From Enterococcus mediterraneensis (GTDB taxonomy: Bacteria; Bacillota; Bacilli; Lactobacillales; Enterococcaceae): a stretch of DNA of 64,000 bases. Made by a program: the position numbers and the translations under genes. Shown one piece after another: positions 16,692 to 25,498 of this stretch; position 1 is the first letter of the stretch, and the number at the start of each line of letters is the position of its first letter. The notes beneath the pieces are model-generated. The model was given only the letters and a program-made list of their open reading frames with translations, made no database searches and had not been told where the DNA came from. Location: the NCBI RefSeq assembly GCF_900604485.1, contig NZ_UWOP01000001.1:2002369-2066368 (forward strand). Direction: 5' to 3'.

Positions 16692-17291
16692 ATGCCAAAG
16701 GAAACCTTTTTGAATTTACCGAATGAAAAGAAACAGCGAATCAACGAACTATTATTGGAGACATTTTGCAAACAACATATCAGCCAAGTAAAAGTCGCCG
16801 AGATCGTTGAAAAAATGGGTATGTCGCGGGGCGCTTTTTATAAGTATTTTCAGGATCTTGAGGACGCGTACTTGTATACGATCCACAGCAGTTCTCAACT
16901 CATCCACCAAGATATTTTGACATTCGTTGATCAGAACAAGCATGATTTCTTTTTAGGTATCGAAAAATATTTGGCTTGGTGTTGTGATTTGGATCATAGC
17001 GATCCTTATTGGCAGAGGCTGTATTTGCTGACGAAGCGTAATGATCAACAAACAACAAAACGCAGACCCTTATCAGCTGATTCGAAAATGGTGCGTCAAT
17101 GGCTTGATTTATTGAAAACCAATCACTTTAAAATACAATCACCGGAAGAGGCTGTGAGTTTCTTGTATTTTTCCATGAGTCTGGTAATGAATTCACTGGC
17201 TGATTTTATTACCAATGAATGGAGCAAAGAGGAACTATTAACAGATTTTCGTTATAAAGCGAATTGGCTCTCAGACGGTGTGAAAAAATGA
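16692..17291 (+). CDS. TetR-family regulator, probable heme sensor of hrtBA
   Basis: 199 residues. The N-terminal helix-turn-helix is KVAEIVEKMGMSRGAFYKYFQDLED (about 37-61), and the rest is an all-helical ligand domain. It is the third gene of the operon, 64 bp after hrtA, and begins at ATG 16692 behind AGGAGGG; longer starts lack a site. By comparison with HrtR/FhtR it should bind the two TGACA-N3-TGTCA palindromes at 14766 and 14803 and release them when it binds heme. That link is an inference. Confidence 0.75.
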   Translation: MPKETFLNLPNEKKQRINELLLETFCKQHISQVKVAEIVEKMGMSRGAFYKYFQDLEDAYLYTIHSSSQLIHQDILTFVDQNKHDFFLGIEKYLAWCCDLDHSDPYWQRLYLLTKRNDQQTTKRRPLSADSKMVRQWLDLLKTNHFKIQSPEEAVSFLYFSMSLVMNSLADFITNEWSKEELLTDFRYKANWLSDGVKK

Positions 17292-17352
17292 AAAACGATA
17301 CGCTGTATTCTCCAAGAAAGTTTTTGGGAGAAACAGGGTATCGTTTTTTAGA
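17292..17352 (+). terminator. Terminator of the hrtBA-tetR operon
   Basis: Long stem: AAACGATAC-CTGT ... TTCTCC, loop, GGGAGAA-ACAG-GTATCGTTT followed by T-run, right after the regulator stop. Confidence 0.8.
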
Positions 17353-17423
17353 CTATTATTCAGCAGGATCAGAACGATCGGGATAGATTCCAAACGATAA
17401 TAAAATAGATTGCCGTCTATTAT

Positions 17424-18299
17424 CTAAGAACCGTGATATTCTTTTAAAATGCCTTTTTGGATCAGTTCTTGTTTGTTCTTCAAGTTGCGGATGTTTTCGT
17501 CAAAGTGCTGTGCATACATGACGGAAAACAATGTATTCAGTACATAATCGAAAGCAATCTGGGAAGAGAAAGTCGCGACTTTCGCAAAATCATATTCTTG
17601 TTGGGTAACGACAAGAGACATGCTGGCATGTTTGGCCATTTCAGAATTTGGATTGCCTGTGAGCAGTAAAGTCGGTGTTCCCACATGTGCCAGATACATC
17701 ATGATCCGCTCATAATGATGGATTCTTCCGCTGTAACTGATAAAGATGGCGCAGTCATCTGCAGTCAAGTTGGCGGCATTCCACGAAGAATCGCTGTATT
17801 CTTCCGCTAATACCAAAAACTTGTTCAACTTTACTAATTTGTTTTGAAATTTTCGGGCAGTGATCTGCGAATCGCCTTTGGCAAAAAGAAAGATCCGTTG
17901 GGCACTATTCAATACTTCGGCAATTTCTGCTAAGTTTTGCTGCTCGATCTGCAGTTGCGCTTTTTTGATCGATTGGATCGACAGATCAGCCATTTGTTTG
18001 GCGATCTGCTGGACACTGTCCTCACTTGAAAACGGGAAATTCGGATCGATGGTTTGGTTGAATTGAGCGATCAATTGATGGACCTCGCGCCCTAATTCAA
18101 AGCGGAATTCTTTAAAGCCGCTGAACCCCAGCTTTTTACACAAACGGATGATCGCAGAATGAGACGTGTAGGTTTCTTTGGCTAATTCTTCGATAGTCAT
18201 ATATACCGCGGTTTCGATATGTACACGGATATAATCGGCGATCCGTTTTTCAGTTGTGGTGAATGCGTCTTGTTGCGCTAGTTTTTCTTCAATAAGCAT
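17424..18299 (-). CDS. MurR/RpiR-family transcriptional regulator
   Basis: 291 residues. N-terminal HTH_6 domain (KRIADYI ... YTSHSAIIRLCKKLGFSGFKEFRFEL, about 20-75) and a C-terminal SIS domain for a phosphosugar (AQRIFLFAKGDSQITARKF, FISYSGRIHHYERIM, about 120-270). The ATG at 18299 is preceded by GGAGG; the upstream ATG is not. It is divergent from the Gfo/Idh/MocA gene across 196 bp, so it probably controls that gene and itself in response to a sugar phosphate. Confidence 0.82.
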   Translation of the reverse strand: MLIEEKLAQQDAFTTTEKRIADYIRVHIETAVYMTIEELAKETYTSHSAIIRLCKKLGFSGFKEFRFELGREVHQLIAQFNQTIDPNFPFSSEDSVQQIAKQMADLSIQSIKKAQLQIEQQNLAEIAEVLNSAQRIFLFAKGDSQITARKFQNKLVKLNKFLVLAEEYSDSSWNAANLTADDCAIFISYSGRIHHYERIMMYLAHVGTPTLLLTGNPNSEMAKHASMSLVVTQQEYDFAKVATFSSQIAFDYVLNTLFSVMYAQHFDENIRNLKNKQELIQKGILKEYHGS

Positions 18300-18495
18300 G
18301 ATTTGACCTCCAGTTACTATCATACTGATAAAAAAGAAAATAGGCTAGATTCCTTTTTGATGTTTGAACATTATTTTCATTATCTTTGCGCGTAGAGACT
18401 GTTTTTTTGAACTTTCCTACCAGAATCATTGGTTATTGTTTCCATCAGTTTTTTATCCTATATACTGGAACTAGAAACGAAAAGGAGGAGCATGC
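18300..18495. promoter_or_regulatory. Divergent control region
   Basis: 196 bp between the rpiR-like and oxidoreductase genes. TATACT near 18461-18466 is a likely -10 box for the rightward gene. I could not define an RpiR operator. Confidence 0.4.
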
Positions 18496-19527
18496 ATGCT
18501 GACAATCGCTTATCTGGGGAACGGAAAGAGTACGAACCGTTATCATTTGCCTTTTGCTAGAAAATTACCGGATAAAATCAAAATCAAAAAAATCTTTTCT
18601 CGCTCGAAACCATCGGAATGGGAAACATTTGATGATATCGAGTATACGAATCAATTGAATGACCTGTGGGAAGATCCTGAGATCCAATTGGTCGTTATCA
18701 CGACACCTAGTCAATTTCATTATGAATATGGAAAAATGGCTTTGGAACACGGCAAGAATGTATTGGTGGAAAAACCTTTTGCAGAAAGTTCAAAACAAGC
18801 CAAAGAACTGTTTGCCTTGGCAAAAGAAAAAGGACTATTTATCCAATGCTATCAGAATCGCCGATATGATTCAGATTTCCTAACGGTCCAAAAAATCATC
18901 GAAAGCGGGAAGCTGGGGGATATCTTGGAAGTGGAGATGCATTATGACTATTTCCGACCGGAAGTTCCAGAAAATACTCATGAATTTTCTACTGTAAACA
19001 GTTATTTATATGGCCATGCTTGTCATACGGTGGATCAGGTGATTTCTTATTTTGGCGAACCGGATGATATCCGTTATGACGTGCGGCAGTTATTAGGAAA
19101 AGGTAGAATGAACGATTACTTTGATTTGGACTTTTTCTACGGCAATATGAAAATCTCCGTCAAGTCCAGCTATTTTCGGATCAAGGAACGGCCAAGTTTT
19201 GTTGTCTATGGAAAAAAAGGGATGTTCGTGAAACAGACGAAAGATCGCCAAGAAGAACACTTGAAGCTGTTTTATATGCCGAATCATGATGATTTTGGCA
19301 TTGATTTGCCGGAACACTATGGCGTCTTGACGTATGTAGATGAACAAGGCGGCTACCATGAAGAAAAAGTCGTTTCTGAAGTTGGTGATTACAGCCGTGT
19401 TTATGAAGGAATCTATGAAACATTGATCAACGGCAAGGAAAAAATCGTCAAAGATGAAGAAACGATCCTGCAAATGAAGATCCTGGAAGAAGGAATCAGA
19501 GACATCCAAGAAGCAGAAAAACAATAA
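18496..19527 (+). CDS. Gfo/Idh/MocA-family oxidoreductase
   Basis: 343 residues. N-terminal Rossmann domain with ITTPSQFHYEYGKMALEHGKNVLVEKPFAESSKQA (the EKP motif of the family, near residue 94) and a C-terminal alpha/beta substrate domain with HACHTVDQV. Acts as an NAD(P)-dependent dehydrogenase on a sugar, inositol or similar polyol. The nucleotide motif at the N-terminus (IAYLGNGKSTNRY) is less glycine-rich than usual. GGAGG precedes the start, and a terminator follows. Substrate unknown. Confidence 0.85.
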   Translation: MLTIAYLGNGKSTNRYHLPFARKLPDKIKIKKIFSRSKPSEWETFDDIEYTNQLNDLWEDPEIQLVVITTPSQFHYEYGKMALEHGKNVLVEKPFAESSKQAKELFALAKEKGLFIQCYQNRRYDSDFLTVQKIIESGKLGDILEVEMHYDYFRPEVPENTHEFSTVNSYLYGHACHTVDQVISYFGEPDDIRYDVRQLLGKGRMNDYFDLDFFYGNMKISVKSSYFRIKERPSFVVYGKKGMFVKQTKDRQEEHLKLFYMPNHDDFGIDLPEHYGVLTYVDEQGGYHEEKVVSEVGDYSRVYEGIYETLINGKEKIVKDEETILQMKILEEGIRDIQEAEKQ

Positions 19528-19544
19528 AACAAACAGTATTACAA

Positions 19545-19588
19545 ACATCAAAGTCAGATTTGTCGTCTGACTTTGGTGTTTTTTTATT
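19545..19588 (+). terminator. Terminator after the oxidoreductase gene
   Basis: ACATCAAAGTCAGA pairs with TCTGACTTTGGTGT, followed by seven T. Confidence 0.85.
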
Positions 19589-19682
19589 ACTGGAATATTA
19601 GATAAAAAAACAGGGTGGAGTCAGTTGCTTCCACCCTTTCTTTAGGATCAATAGAGTCGATCAGTGTGTACTTCATAGTGTT

Positions 19683-20855
19683 TTATGCTAAAGCATACGC
19701 ATAATGAGTTGTTTTATAGGTTTTTGGGGTAATACCGGTGACTTTTTTAAAAACTTGAATAAAGTGACTTTGGCTTGAAAAAGCGAGCAGGCTTGCGATC
19801 TCTTCAAAACTGTTGTCAGTGAACAACAGCAGATGCTTGGCTTCTTCGATTTTTCGTTCTTGAATATACGTATGGATCGTTTGGTTCATTTCCTTTTTAA
19901 ACTGATTGGCGATGTGGGTGCGATGTTTGTTTGTGATACTGGTTAACTGCTCCATCGTGACTTTTTCATATAGATGATCATCAATATAATTGACGATGGT
20001 TTTCACCAATAATGATTTTTCCGCTAAAGGATAACTTTTCAAAAGATCCATAAAACGATAAGTAGCTTCCTTGATATAACGTAAGCATTCATCCACTGAA
20101 TGGATGTTTACCAATCCTTGGATCAAAGAATCAGACAATCCGAATGCCTGGTTGATCGGCACCCCTTCATCAATGGTCATTCTGGTCACCACTGCGACAA
20201 AAGCGGAAAATTTCAATTTCAAGCCTTCTAATTGGAATGGCGAGAGGTCGACTTGGTAGGTCTCAGTCATTTTTTTGAAAACCCATGCCACTTTTTCAGG
20301 TTCATTGCGTTTGATGTATTCGATATAGCGTAATTCAAATTGATAGGAATCGAAGCTCGCTTCATTTGCCCGACGATCATACAGATTCTGTTCCAAATTG
20401 AATTCAGTTTTCACTTTTTGAGAAGTATCTTGATTTTGATAGGACCAATGGATCTTGTCTTTGTCTAAAACTTCATGTGTCAAGATAACATGCAGCAACG
20501 TAATAAATTCCTCAAAAGAATATTTATCCTCTTTAGAATAATGTACCTGATAATGGTATTCATGCCCAAGAAAGAAACAGGATTCCTCGGCAGTGCCGAT
20601 CACTCCGCAAGGCCCGACGATCATAAAATATTGTTCTTCGTGATGGACAAAAGGCAGCAATCCAAACATATAGGTCCCCATGTGGTATAAGTTGATCTTG
20701 CTGCTGTCTATTTTATGAAGTTGTTTTCGAAGAGATTCCTTCGTTTGCCAGCTGGTGTTAGGGTTTTGGATCTCTCCTTCACTATTTAAAAGAATCATGG
20801 GAATCAAGTATTTACGATAGAGCAGATCCATCGTGGTGGTGATAGTCGTTAACAT
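19683..20855 (-). CDS. AraC-family transcriptional regulator
   Basis: 390 residues. The C-terminal 100 form a double helix-turn-helix AraC domain (EKVTMEQLTSITNKHRTHIANQFK and SFEEIASLLAFSSQSHFIQVFKKVTGITP). The N-terminal 280 are an uncharacterised sensor part. The ATG at 20855 has AAGAAGGG in front; an earlier ATG at 20903 has no site. It is divergent from the beta-glucoside operon that starts at 21030 and is the natural candidate for its activator, responding to an imported glucoside. Confidence 0.82.
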   Translation of the reverse strand: MLTTITTTMDLLYRKYLIPMILLNSEGEIQNPNTSWQTKESLRKQLHKIDSSKINLYHMGTYMFGLLPFVHHEEQYFMIVGPCGVIGTAEESCFFLGHEYHYQVHYSKEDKYSFEEFITLLHVILTHEVLDKDKIHWSYQNQDTSQKVKTEFNLEQNLYDRRANEASFDSYQFELRYIEYIKRNEPEKVAWVFKKMTETYQVDLSPFQLEGLKLKFSAFVAVVTRMTIDEGVPINQAFGLSDSLIQGLVNIHSVDECLRYIKEATYRFMDLLKSYPLAEKSLLVKTIVNYIDDHLYEKVTMEQLTSITNKHRTHIANQFKKEMNQTIHTYIQERKIEEAKHLLLFTDNSFEEIASLLAFSSQSHFIQVFKKVTGITPKTYKTTHYAYALA

Positions 20856-21001
20856 AAGCGGACCCTTCTTCTTTTCATTCTCTAAAAAATAGTCAGATTT
20901 CATTATAATTATAATAAAATCTGTTTAAAATACAATCATATTCTGATATAAACCCTTTTTTCCTGATATAAATAACTGTCATTACCACTTATAATCCAAA
21001 G

Positions 21002-21016
21002 TGTAAAACGGTTACA
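21002..21016 (-). promoter_or_regulatory. cre-like catabolite control site
   Basis: Read on the minus strand, TGTAACCGTTTTACA matches the first eight bases of the CcpA consensus TGNAANCGNNNNCA, with the final CA displaced by one. It lies just before the ribosome binding site of the GH3 gene, a position suited to roadblock repression by glucose. Confidence 0.45.
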
Positions 21017-21029
21017 GAAAGGAAAGCAG

Positions 21030-23228
21030 ATGGATAAGAAGAGATTAAAAAACTTGTTTCAGCAATTGACAGTTGACGAAAAGATTGCCCAGACAGTTCA
21101 GCTTAACGGCAGTCTGGTAGCTGAGTATGATGTTATGAATACTGGGCCGATGGAAAACTTAGGATTACCGGAAGATTTAAATATTTACGAAGTGGGTTCC
21201 ATCTATAATGTGAACGACTTTCAAAAATTAAAAGAATTACAAGAAAAAGCGTTAGAATCCAGTCGTTTGAAGATCCCTATGCTCTTTATGTCGGATGTCA
21301 TCTATGGTTTTCGCACCATATTCCCAATGCCGTTAGCTCAAGCCGGCTCTTTTGATTTTGACTTGATTAAGGAAGCGGCAGAAGTAACAGCAAAAGAAAG
21401 TTATTTGAATGGGCTGCATGTCCTTTTCTCACCAATGATAGATTTGGTTCGGGATCCTCGATGGGGGCGGGTAATGGAGTCTCCAGGAGAAGATGTCTAT
21501 ACGGCGAAACGATTTGCTAAAAGTGTTATTGACGGCTATCAAGGAGAAATCAGCGAAACGATCGATGAGGATCATGTGGCAGCCTGTATCAAACACTTTG
21601 CGGCATATGGGGCACCAGAGGGAGGACGTGAATACAATACCGTAGACATGTCTAATCAGAGATTGTTCAACGAATACCTGCAACCTTATCAAGCGGCGAT
21701 CGAAGCAAATACGCGTTTAGTGATGACTGCATTCAATGTTTTAAATGGCGAACCGGCAAGCGGAAGCAAATGGCTGAATCGTGATATTTTGCGAAAACGT
21801 TATGGTTTTGACGGCGTTTTGGTGTCTGATCATGCGGCAATCAAAGAACTGATCCCTCATGGTTATGCCAAGGATACTCGCGATGCTGCCGTGAAAGGAC
21901 TTGAAGCAGGTGTCGACTTTGACATGATGACTGCAATCTACGCCAAAGAGCTGCCTGAGTTGGTGAAAGAGCAGCACTTTATGGAACTATTAGATGAAGC
22001 AGTCTGGCGTATCTTGGAACTAAAAAATCAATTAGGACTGTTTGAAAATCCCTTTAGAGGGTTGGATCAAGCAAATACCGGCGAGATCTTAACAGAAAAA
22101 TCCAAGGAAATCGCGACTGCTTTGGTTGAGAAAAGTTGCGTCTTGTTAAAAAATCAAGGAGCATTACCTTTGAAAAAAGACCAGAAGATCGCTGTGGTTG
22201 GACCATACGGAAACAGCCATTTAACTATTGGTTTTTGGGCTTCTGTCAGTGGAAACCCTAAAGATGCTGTTCCGTTGAAAGAGGGATTGCTGGCTGAATT
22301 GCCAGAAGAAAAACTTTGCTTTGCCAGAGGCTATAACATGTTCGACAGCTATGATGCATTTGGTCCTTTAAAAGCTGGGATCGAGTTGTTGAATGGACCG
22401 ATCGAAGCAGAAGAAAAGCTGTTGACTGAAGCCAAAGAAGCGGCAGAAGAAGCAGACGTCATCGTCTTTACATTTGGCGAACAGTTTTTAGAAAGCGGAG
22501 AAGGAGCTTCCAAAGCGCATCTTGGCTTGCCTGAGAAACAAATTCGATTGCTTGACGAGTTGAAAACCTGTGGCAAACCGATCGTTGGTGTCTTATATAC
22601 AGGACGACCACTTATTTTGACTGATATTGAAGATCATTTCGACAGTTTGTTGTTGGCGTGGTACCCAGGGACTATGGGAGGGAAAGGAATTGCCAATCTT
22701 CTAACAGGAAAAGCCAACCCTTCAGCCCGCTTAGCCATGACTTTTCCTCGCAGTGAAGGACAGATCCCAATCTACCATGCACAGCTTTCGACTGGCCGTC
22801 CATTGACCTCGGATCATTCAGATCGATTCATTTCAAAATACCGGGATGAAAGCAATGAGCCGCTGTTTACATTTGGTTCTGGATTAAGCTATGCAGATTT
22901 TGAAGGGACTTGGCAAACAGCTAAAGCTGAAAAAGAAGCGATCACCTTTGATTTTAAAGTAAAAAATCTCACGGAGATTGCTGGCGAGACGGTCGTCCAT
23001 ATCTATTTAAAACAAAGACCTGCATCCATCGTGCGACCAGTCCGTTCATTAGTAGCCAGCCAGATCGTATCACTAGGAGAACATGAAGAAAAAGAGTGTC
23101 GCGTACAACTGATGATAAAAGAATTGCAAGTTTACGATAACTATGGCAACACCATTGATTCATCAGGTGAGTATCAATTTGAATTAGATGTTTTAGGTAA
23201 AAAGGAAATTATTTCTATTACGCTATAA
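21030..23228 (+). CDS. GH3 beta-glucosidase
   Basis: 732 residues with the usual GH3 order: TIM barrel (about 1-330), alpha/beta sandwich (about 370-590) and fibronectin-like C-terminal domain (about 640-730). KHFAAYG and the catalytic Asp in GVLVSDHAAI (near 265) are present. There is no signal peptide, so it is intracellular, hydrolysing beta-glucosides or beta-xylosides. It heads the operon with the PTS EIIC, ROK, GH1, esterase and DUF4091 genes. GAAAGGAAAG precedes the ATG. Confidence 0.88.
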   Translation: MDKKRLKNLFQQLTVDEKIAQTVQLNGSLVAEYDVMNTGPMENLGLPEDLNIYEVGSIYNVNDFQKLKELQEKALESSRLKIPMLFMSDVIYGFRTIFPMPLAQAGSFDFDLIKEAAEVTAKESYLNGLHVLFSPMIDLVRDPRWGRVMESPGEDVYTAKRFAKSVIDGYQGEISETIDEDHVAACIKHFAAYGAPEGGREYNTVDMSNQRLFNEYLQPYQAAIEANTRLVMTAFNVLNGEPASGSKWLNRDILRKRYGFDGVLVSDHAAIKELIPHGYAKDTRDAAVKGLEAGVDFDMMTAIYAKELPELVKEQHFMELLDEAVWRILELKNQLGLFENPFRGLDQANTGEILTEKSKEIATALVEKSCVLLKNQGALPLKKDQKIAVVGPYGNSHLTIGFWASVSGNPKDAVPLKEGLLAELPEEKLCFARGYNMFDSYDAFGPLKAGIELLNGPIEAEEKLLTEAKEAAEEADVIVFTFGEQFLESGEGASKAHLGLPEKQIRLLDELKTCGKPIVGVLYTGRPLILTDIEDHFDSLLLAWYPGTMGGKGIANLLTGKANPSARLAMTFPRSEGQIPIYHAQLSTGRPLTSDHSDRFISKYRDESNEPLFTFGSGLSYADFEGTWQTAKAEKEAITFDFKVKNLTEIAGETVVHIYLKQRPASIVRPVRSLVASQIVSLGEHEEKECRVQLMIKELQVYDNYGNTIDSSGEYQFELDVLGKKEIISITL

Positions 23229-23249
23229 ATCATAAGGAGTGAGAAAAAA

Positions 23250-24596
23250 ATGGAGAAATTGGAAAACTTTTTGAGTAGTAAATTATTACCTATCTCACAA
23301 AAATTGCAACAAAATAAAGTGTTGGCTGCATTGATGGAAGGGTTCATTCGAACATCTCCGATTACATTGGGAATCGCGTTGATTACGATCGTTGGGAACT
23401 TCCCAGTACCAGGCTGGACAGATTACTTAACAAAAATCGGTATTTATCCTCATGTTGAGGCGATCACCAATGGAGCAACTGGTGTATTTTCCATCTATGT
23501 GGTGTACAGCTTAGCGTATTCTTATGCGAAACAGCTTGGGACAAATGAACGAAATGCAGCACTGATCTCCCTTGCCAGCTTTATCATGTTGATGCCTCAA
23601 ACGATTTCGACTATCGTTGTGGAAAACGGTAAAAACGTCGATCAAGTAATCAGCGGACTGCGCCTTGATTATCTTGGCGGTCAAGGATTGTTTATCGGAA
23701 TGATCACAGCACTGTTGGTGACTCGTTTCTATGCATTTTTAACCAAGAAAAATATCATGGTCAAATTACCTGACAGCGTACCACCAATGGTCACTCAGTC
23801 ATTGGCACCTGCATTTGTAGTGACGATCATTTTTGTTCTAGTATTCATTCTGCGTGTATTATTTGGTTTGACCGCATCTGGTTCAGTGTTCCAATTCTTT
23901 ATCGATGTCATCAATGCGCCGTTAAATTCATTGGTCGCTAGTCCATTATCTATCATTATTATTATGGAATTGTTGGCGGTTCTTTGGTTCTTCGGAATCC
24001 ATAACGCTGTTTTGCAAGGACCTTTAGGAGCGATCAGTATGACGATGGTAGTTTCTAATATCGCAGCGTTCCAACAAGGACAAGCATTACCATATCTAGT
24101 TCCTTCTGTTATCTATATGGGGATGTATGCCTCTGGTTTCATGGGATTTGTTACCTTCTTTATGATTCGCAGCAAATCAGCGAAAATGAAACAACTAGGA
24201 AAACTATCATTTATTCCATCGATCTTTAATATTACCGAACCGATCATGTTTGGTATGCCGATCATCTTGAATCCGATTTTCTTTATCCCGCAAGTATTTA
24301 CACAATTGATTGCTGGTTTTGTTACTTGGGGGCTTACAACAACGATTTTACCGGTGCACCTCAATCCAACGATGAGTCTGTTGCCATGGACGACACCGAC
24401 ATTTGTGAAGATGCCGTTTTCCGGCGGTCTGAACTATACGATCATTATGGTGATCTCAATGTTGATCGGTATCGTTATGTGGTATCCTTTCATTAAAATC
24501 GCTGATAAAAAAGAATACGAATTAGAGCTTGAAGCAGAAAAAGCAAAAAAACAAGCGACAGACAGCCAAGTTGTCCAAGCTGAGATCCAAGCATAA
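23250..24596 (+). CDS. PTS EIIC permease, lactose/cellobiose type, orphan
   Basis: 448 residues, about ten hydrophobic segments, with the EIIC-Lac signature FGIHNAVLQGPLG and the cytoplasmic loop FNITEPIMFGMPIILNP that carries the substrate-binding Glu. It ends in a charged tail (KKEYELELEAEKAKKQ). No EIIA or EIIB gene is in the operon or the window, so phosphotransfer must come from components elsewhere, or the protein works without phosphorylation. It sits 21 bp after the GH3 gene with AAGGAG. Substrate: a beta-glucoside, by context. Confidence 0.88.
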   Translation: MEKLENFLSSKLLPISQKLQQNKVLAALMEGFIRTSPITLGIALITIVGNFPVPGWTDYLTKIGIYPHVEAITNGATGVFSIYVVYSLAYSYAKQLGTNERNAALISLASFIMLMPQTISTIVVENGKNVDQVISGLRLDYLGGQGLFIGMITALLVTRFYAFLTKKNIMVKLPDSVPPMVTQSLAPAFVVTIIFVLVFILRVLFGLTASGSVFQFFIDVINAPLNSLVASPLSIIIIMELLAVLWFFGIHNAVLQGPLGAISMTMVVSNIAAFQQGQALPYLVPSVIYMGMYASGFMGFVTFFMIRSKSAKMKQLGKLSFIPSIFNITEPIMFGMPIILNPIFFIPQVFTQLIAGFVTWGLTTTILPVHLNPTMSLLPWTTPTFVKMPFSGGLNYTIIMVISMLIGIVMWYPFIKIADKKEYELELEAEKAKKQATDSQVVQAEIQA

Positions 24597-24607
24597 GGAG
24601 AACTGTC

Positions 24608-25498
24608 ATGAACGTTTTAGGAATCGATATTGGCGGGACGAAAGTAAAAACAGGATTTGTTTCAAATGCGATCGTTTCTGAAAAAGCGGTATTCTCAACT
24701 CCTAAGACCCTTGAAGATTTTTCCGACTGGCTAAAAGACACGCTGGTTTCCTACGAAAAGAAGGAAGCATTTCAACATGTTGCTTTTTCAGTACCTGGTT
24801 CAGTCAATGAATCAGGTACTGTTTTCTATGGCGGAGCAGTACCTTACTTGAATGAAGTAAACCTGCCGTCATTTGTAGCTGGTCTTGGTTTAGAAAAGTC
24901 TTTAGAAGTCATAGTAGAAAATGATGCCAAAGCGGCAACGATCGGTGAGTTGACTTACGGTCATTTGAAAGGAATCACAAACGGAGCCGCCGTGATTTTA
25001 GGAACCGGTGTTGGTGTAGGTCTTTGTATCAATGGACAGCTTTTTAAAGGAAGTCGTTATCAATCCGGTGAGGTCAGCTTTATGATCCGAGACCGCGTGT
25101 TGCAAGACAAAGACTCTTTTGTAGGAATCGGTTTATCTTCTGTTGGCTTTATCAAGAAAATGGCGGATATTTTAGAAGTTGAGGATAATGGCCGGCTGGT
25201 TTTCCAAGCATTACAAAAAGTTGACAAGGATCATCCAGCGTATCAGATTTTCCAACAATATTGTTATGAAGCAGCAGTATTGTGTTTTGATATCCAATGT
25301 CTTTTAGATACGGAAAAAATCGTGATCGGCGGCGGCATCAGTCAACAGCCGCTGCTGTTGGAGATGATCCGTACAGGTTATAAAAAAATAATTGAAACAG
25401 CACCGATCATTGCGCAGACAATCCAGCCGATGGAAATCGATCTGGCGGCTTTTCAAGCCGACGCGAATTTGATCGGTGCAGCAAAGGAGTTTTTTTGA
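24608..25498 (+). CDS. ROK-family sugar kinase, possible beta-glucoside kinase
   Basis: 296 residues. The phosphate-1 motif GIDIGGTKVKTG (about 5-16), ENDAKAA with the catalytic Asp (about 104) and AVILGTGVGVGL are clear. The zinc-binding CxCGxxGCxE motif of many ROK repressors and glucokinases is absent, as in BglK-type beta-glucoside kinases. It would phosphorylate glucose or an intact beta-glucoside released in the cytoplasm, complementing the EIIC. It overlaps the GH1 start by one base (TGATG). Confidence 0.78.
   Translation: MNVLGIDIGGTKVKTGFVSNAIVSEKAVFSTPKTLEDFSDWLKDTLVSYEKKEAFQHVAFSVPGSVNESGTVFYGGAVPYLNEVNLPSFVAGLGLEKSLEVIVENDAKAATIGELTYGHLKGITNGAAVILGTGVGVGLCINGQLFKGSRYQSGEVSFMIRDRVLQDKDSFVGIGLSSVGFIKKMADILEVEDNGRLVFQALQKVDKDHPAYQIFQQYCYEAAVLCFDIQCLLDTEKIVIGGGISQQPLLLEMIRTGYKKIIETAPIIAQTIQPMEIDLAAFQADANLIGAAKEFF

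Noticed and set aside
19093-19551. 152-codon minus-strand ORF inside the Gfo/Idh/MocA gene
   Set aside because: Low-complexity Phe/Ile-rich translation antisense to a clear enzyme gene; no ribosome binding site and no family.
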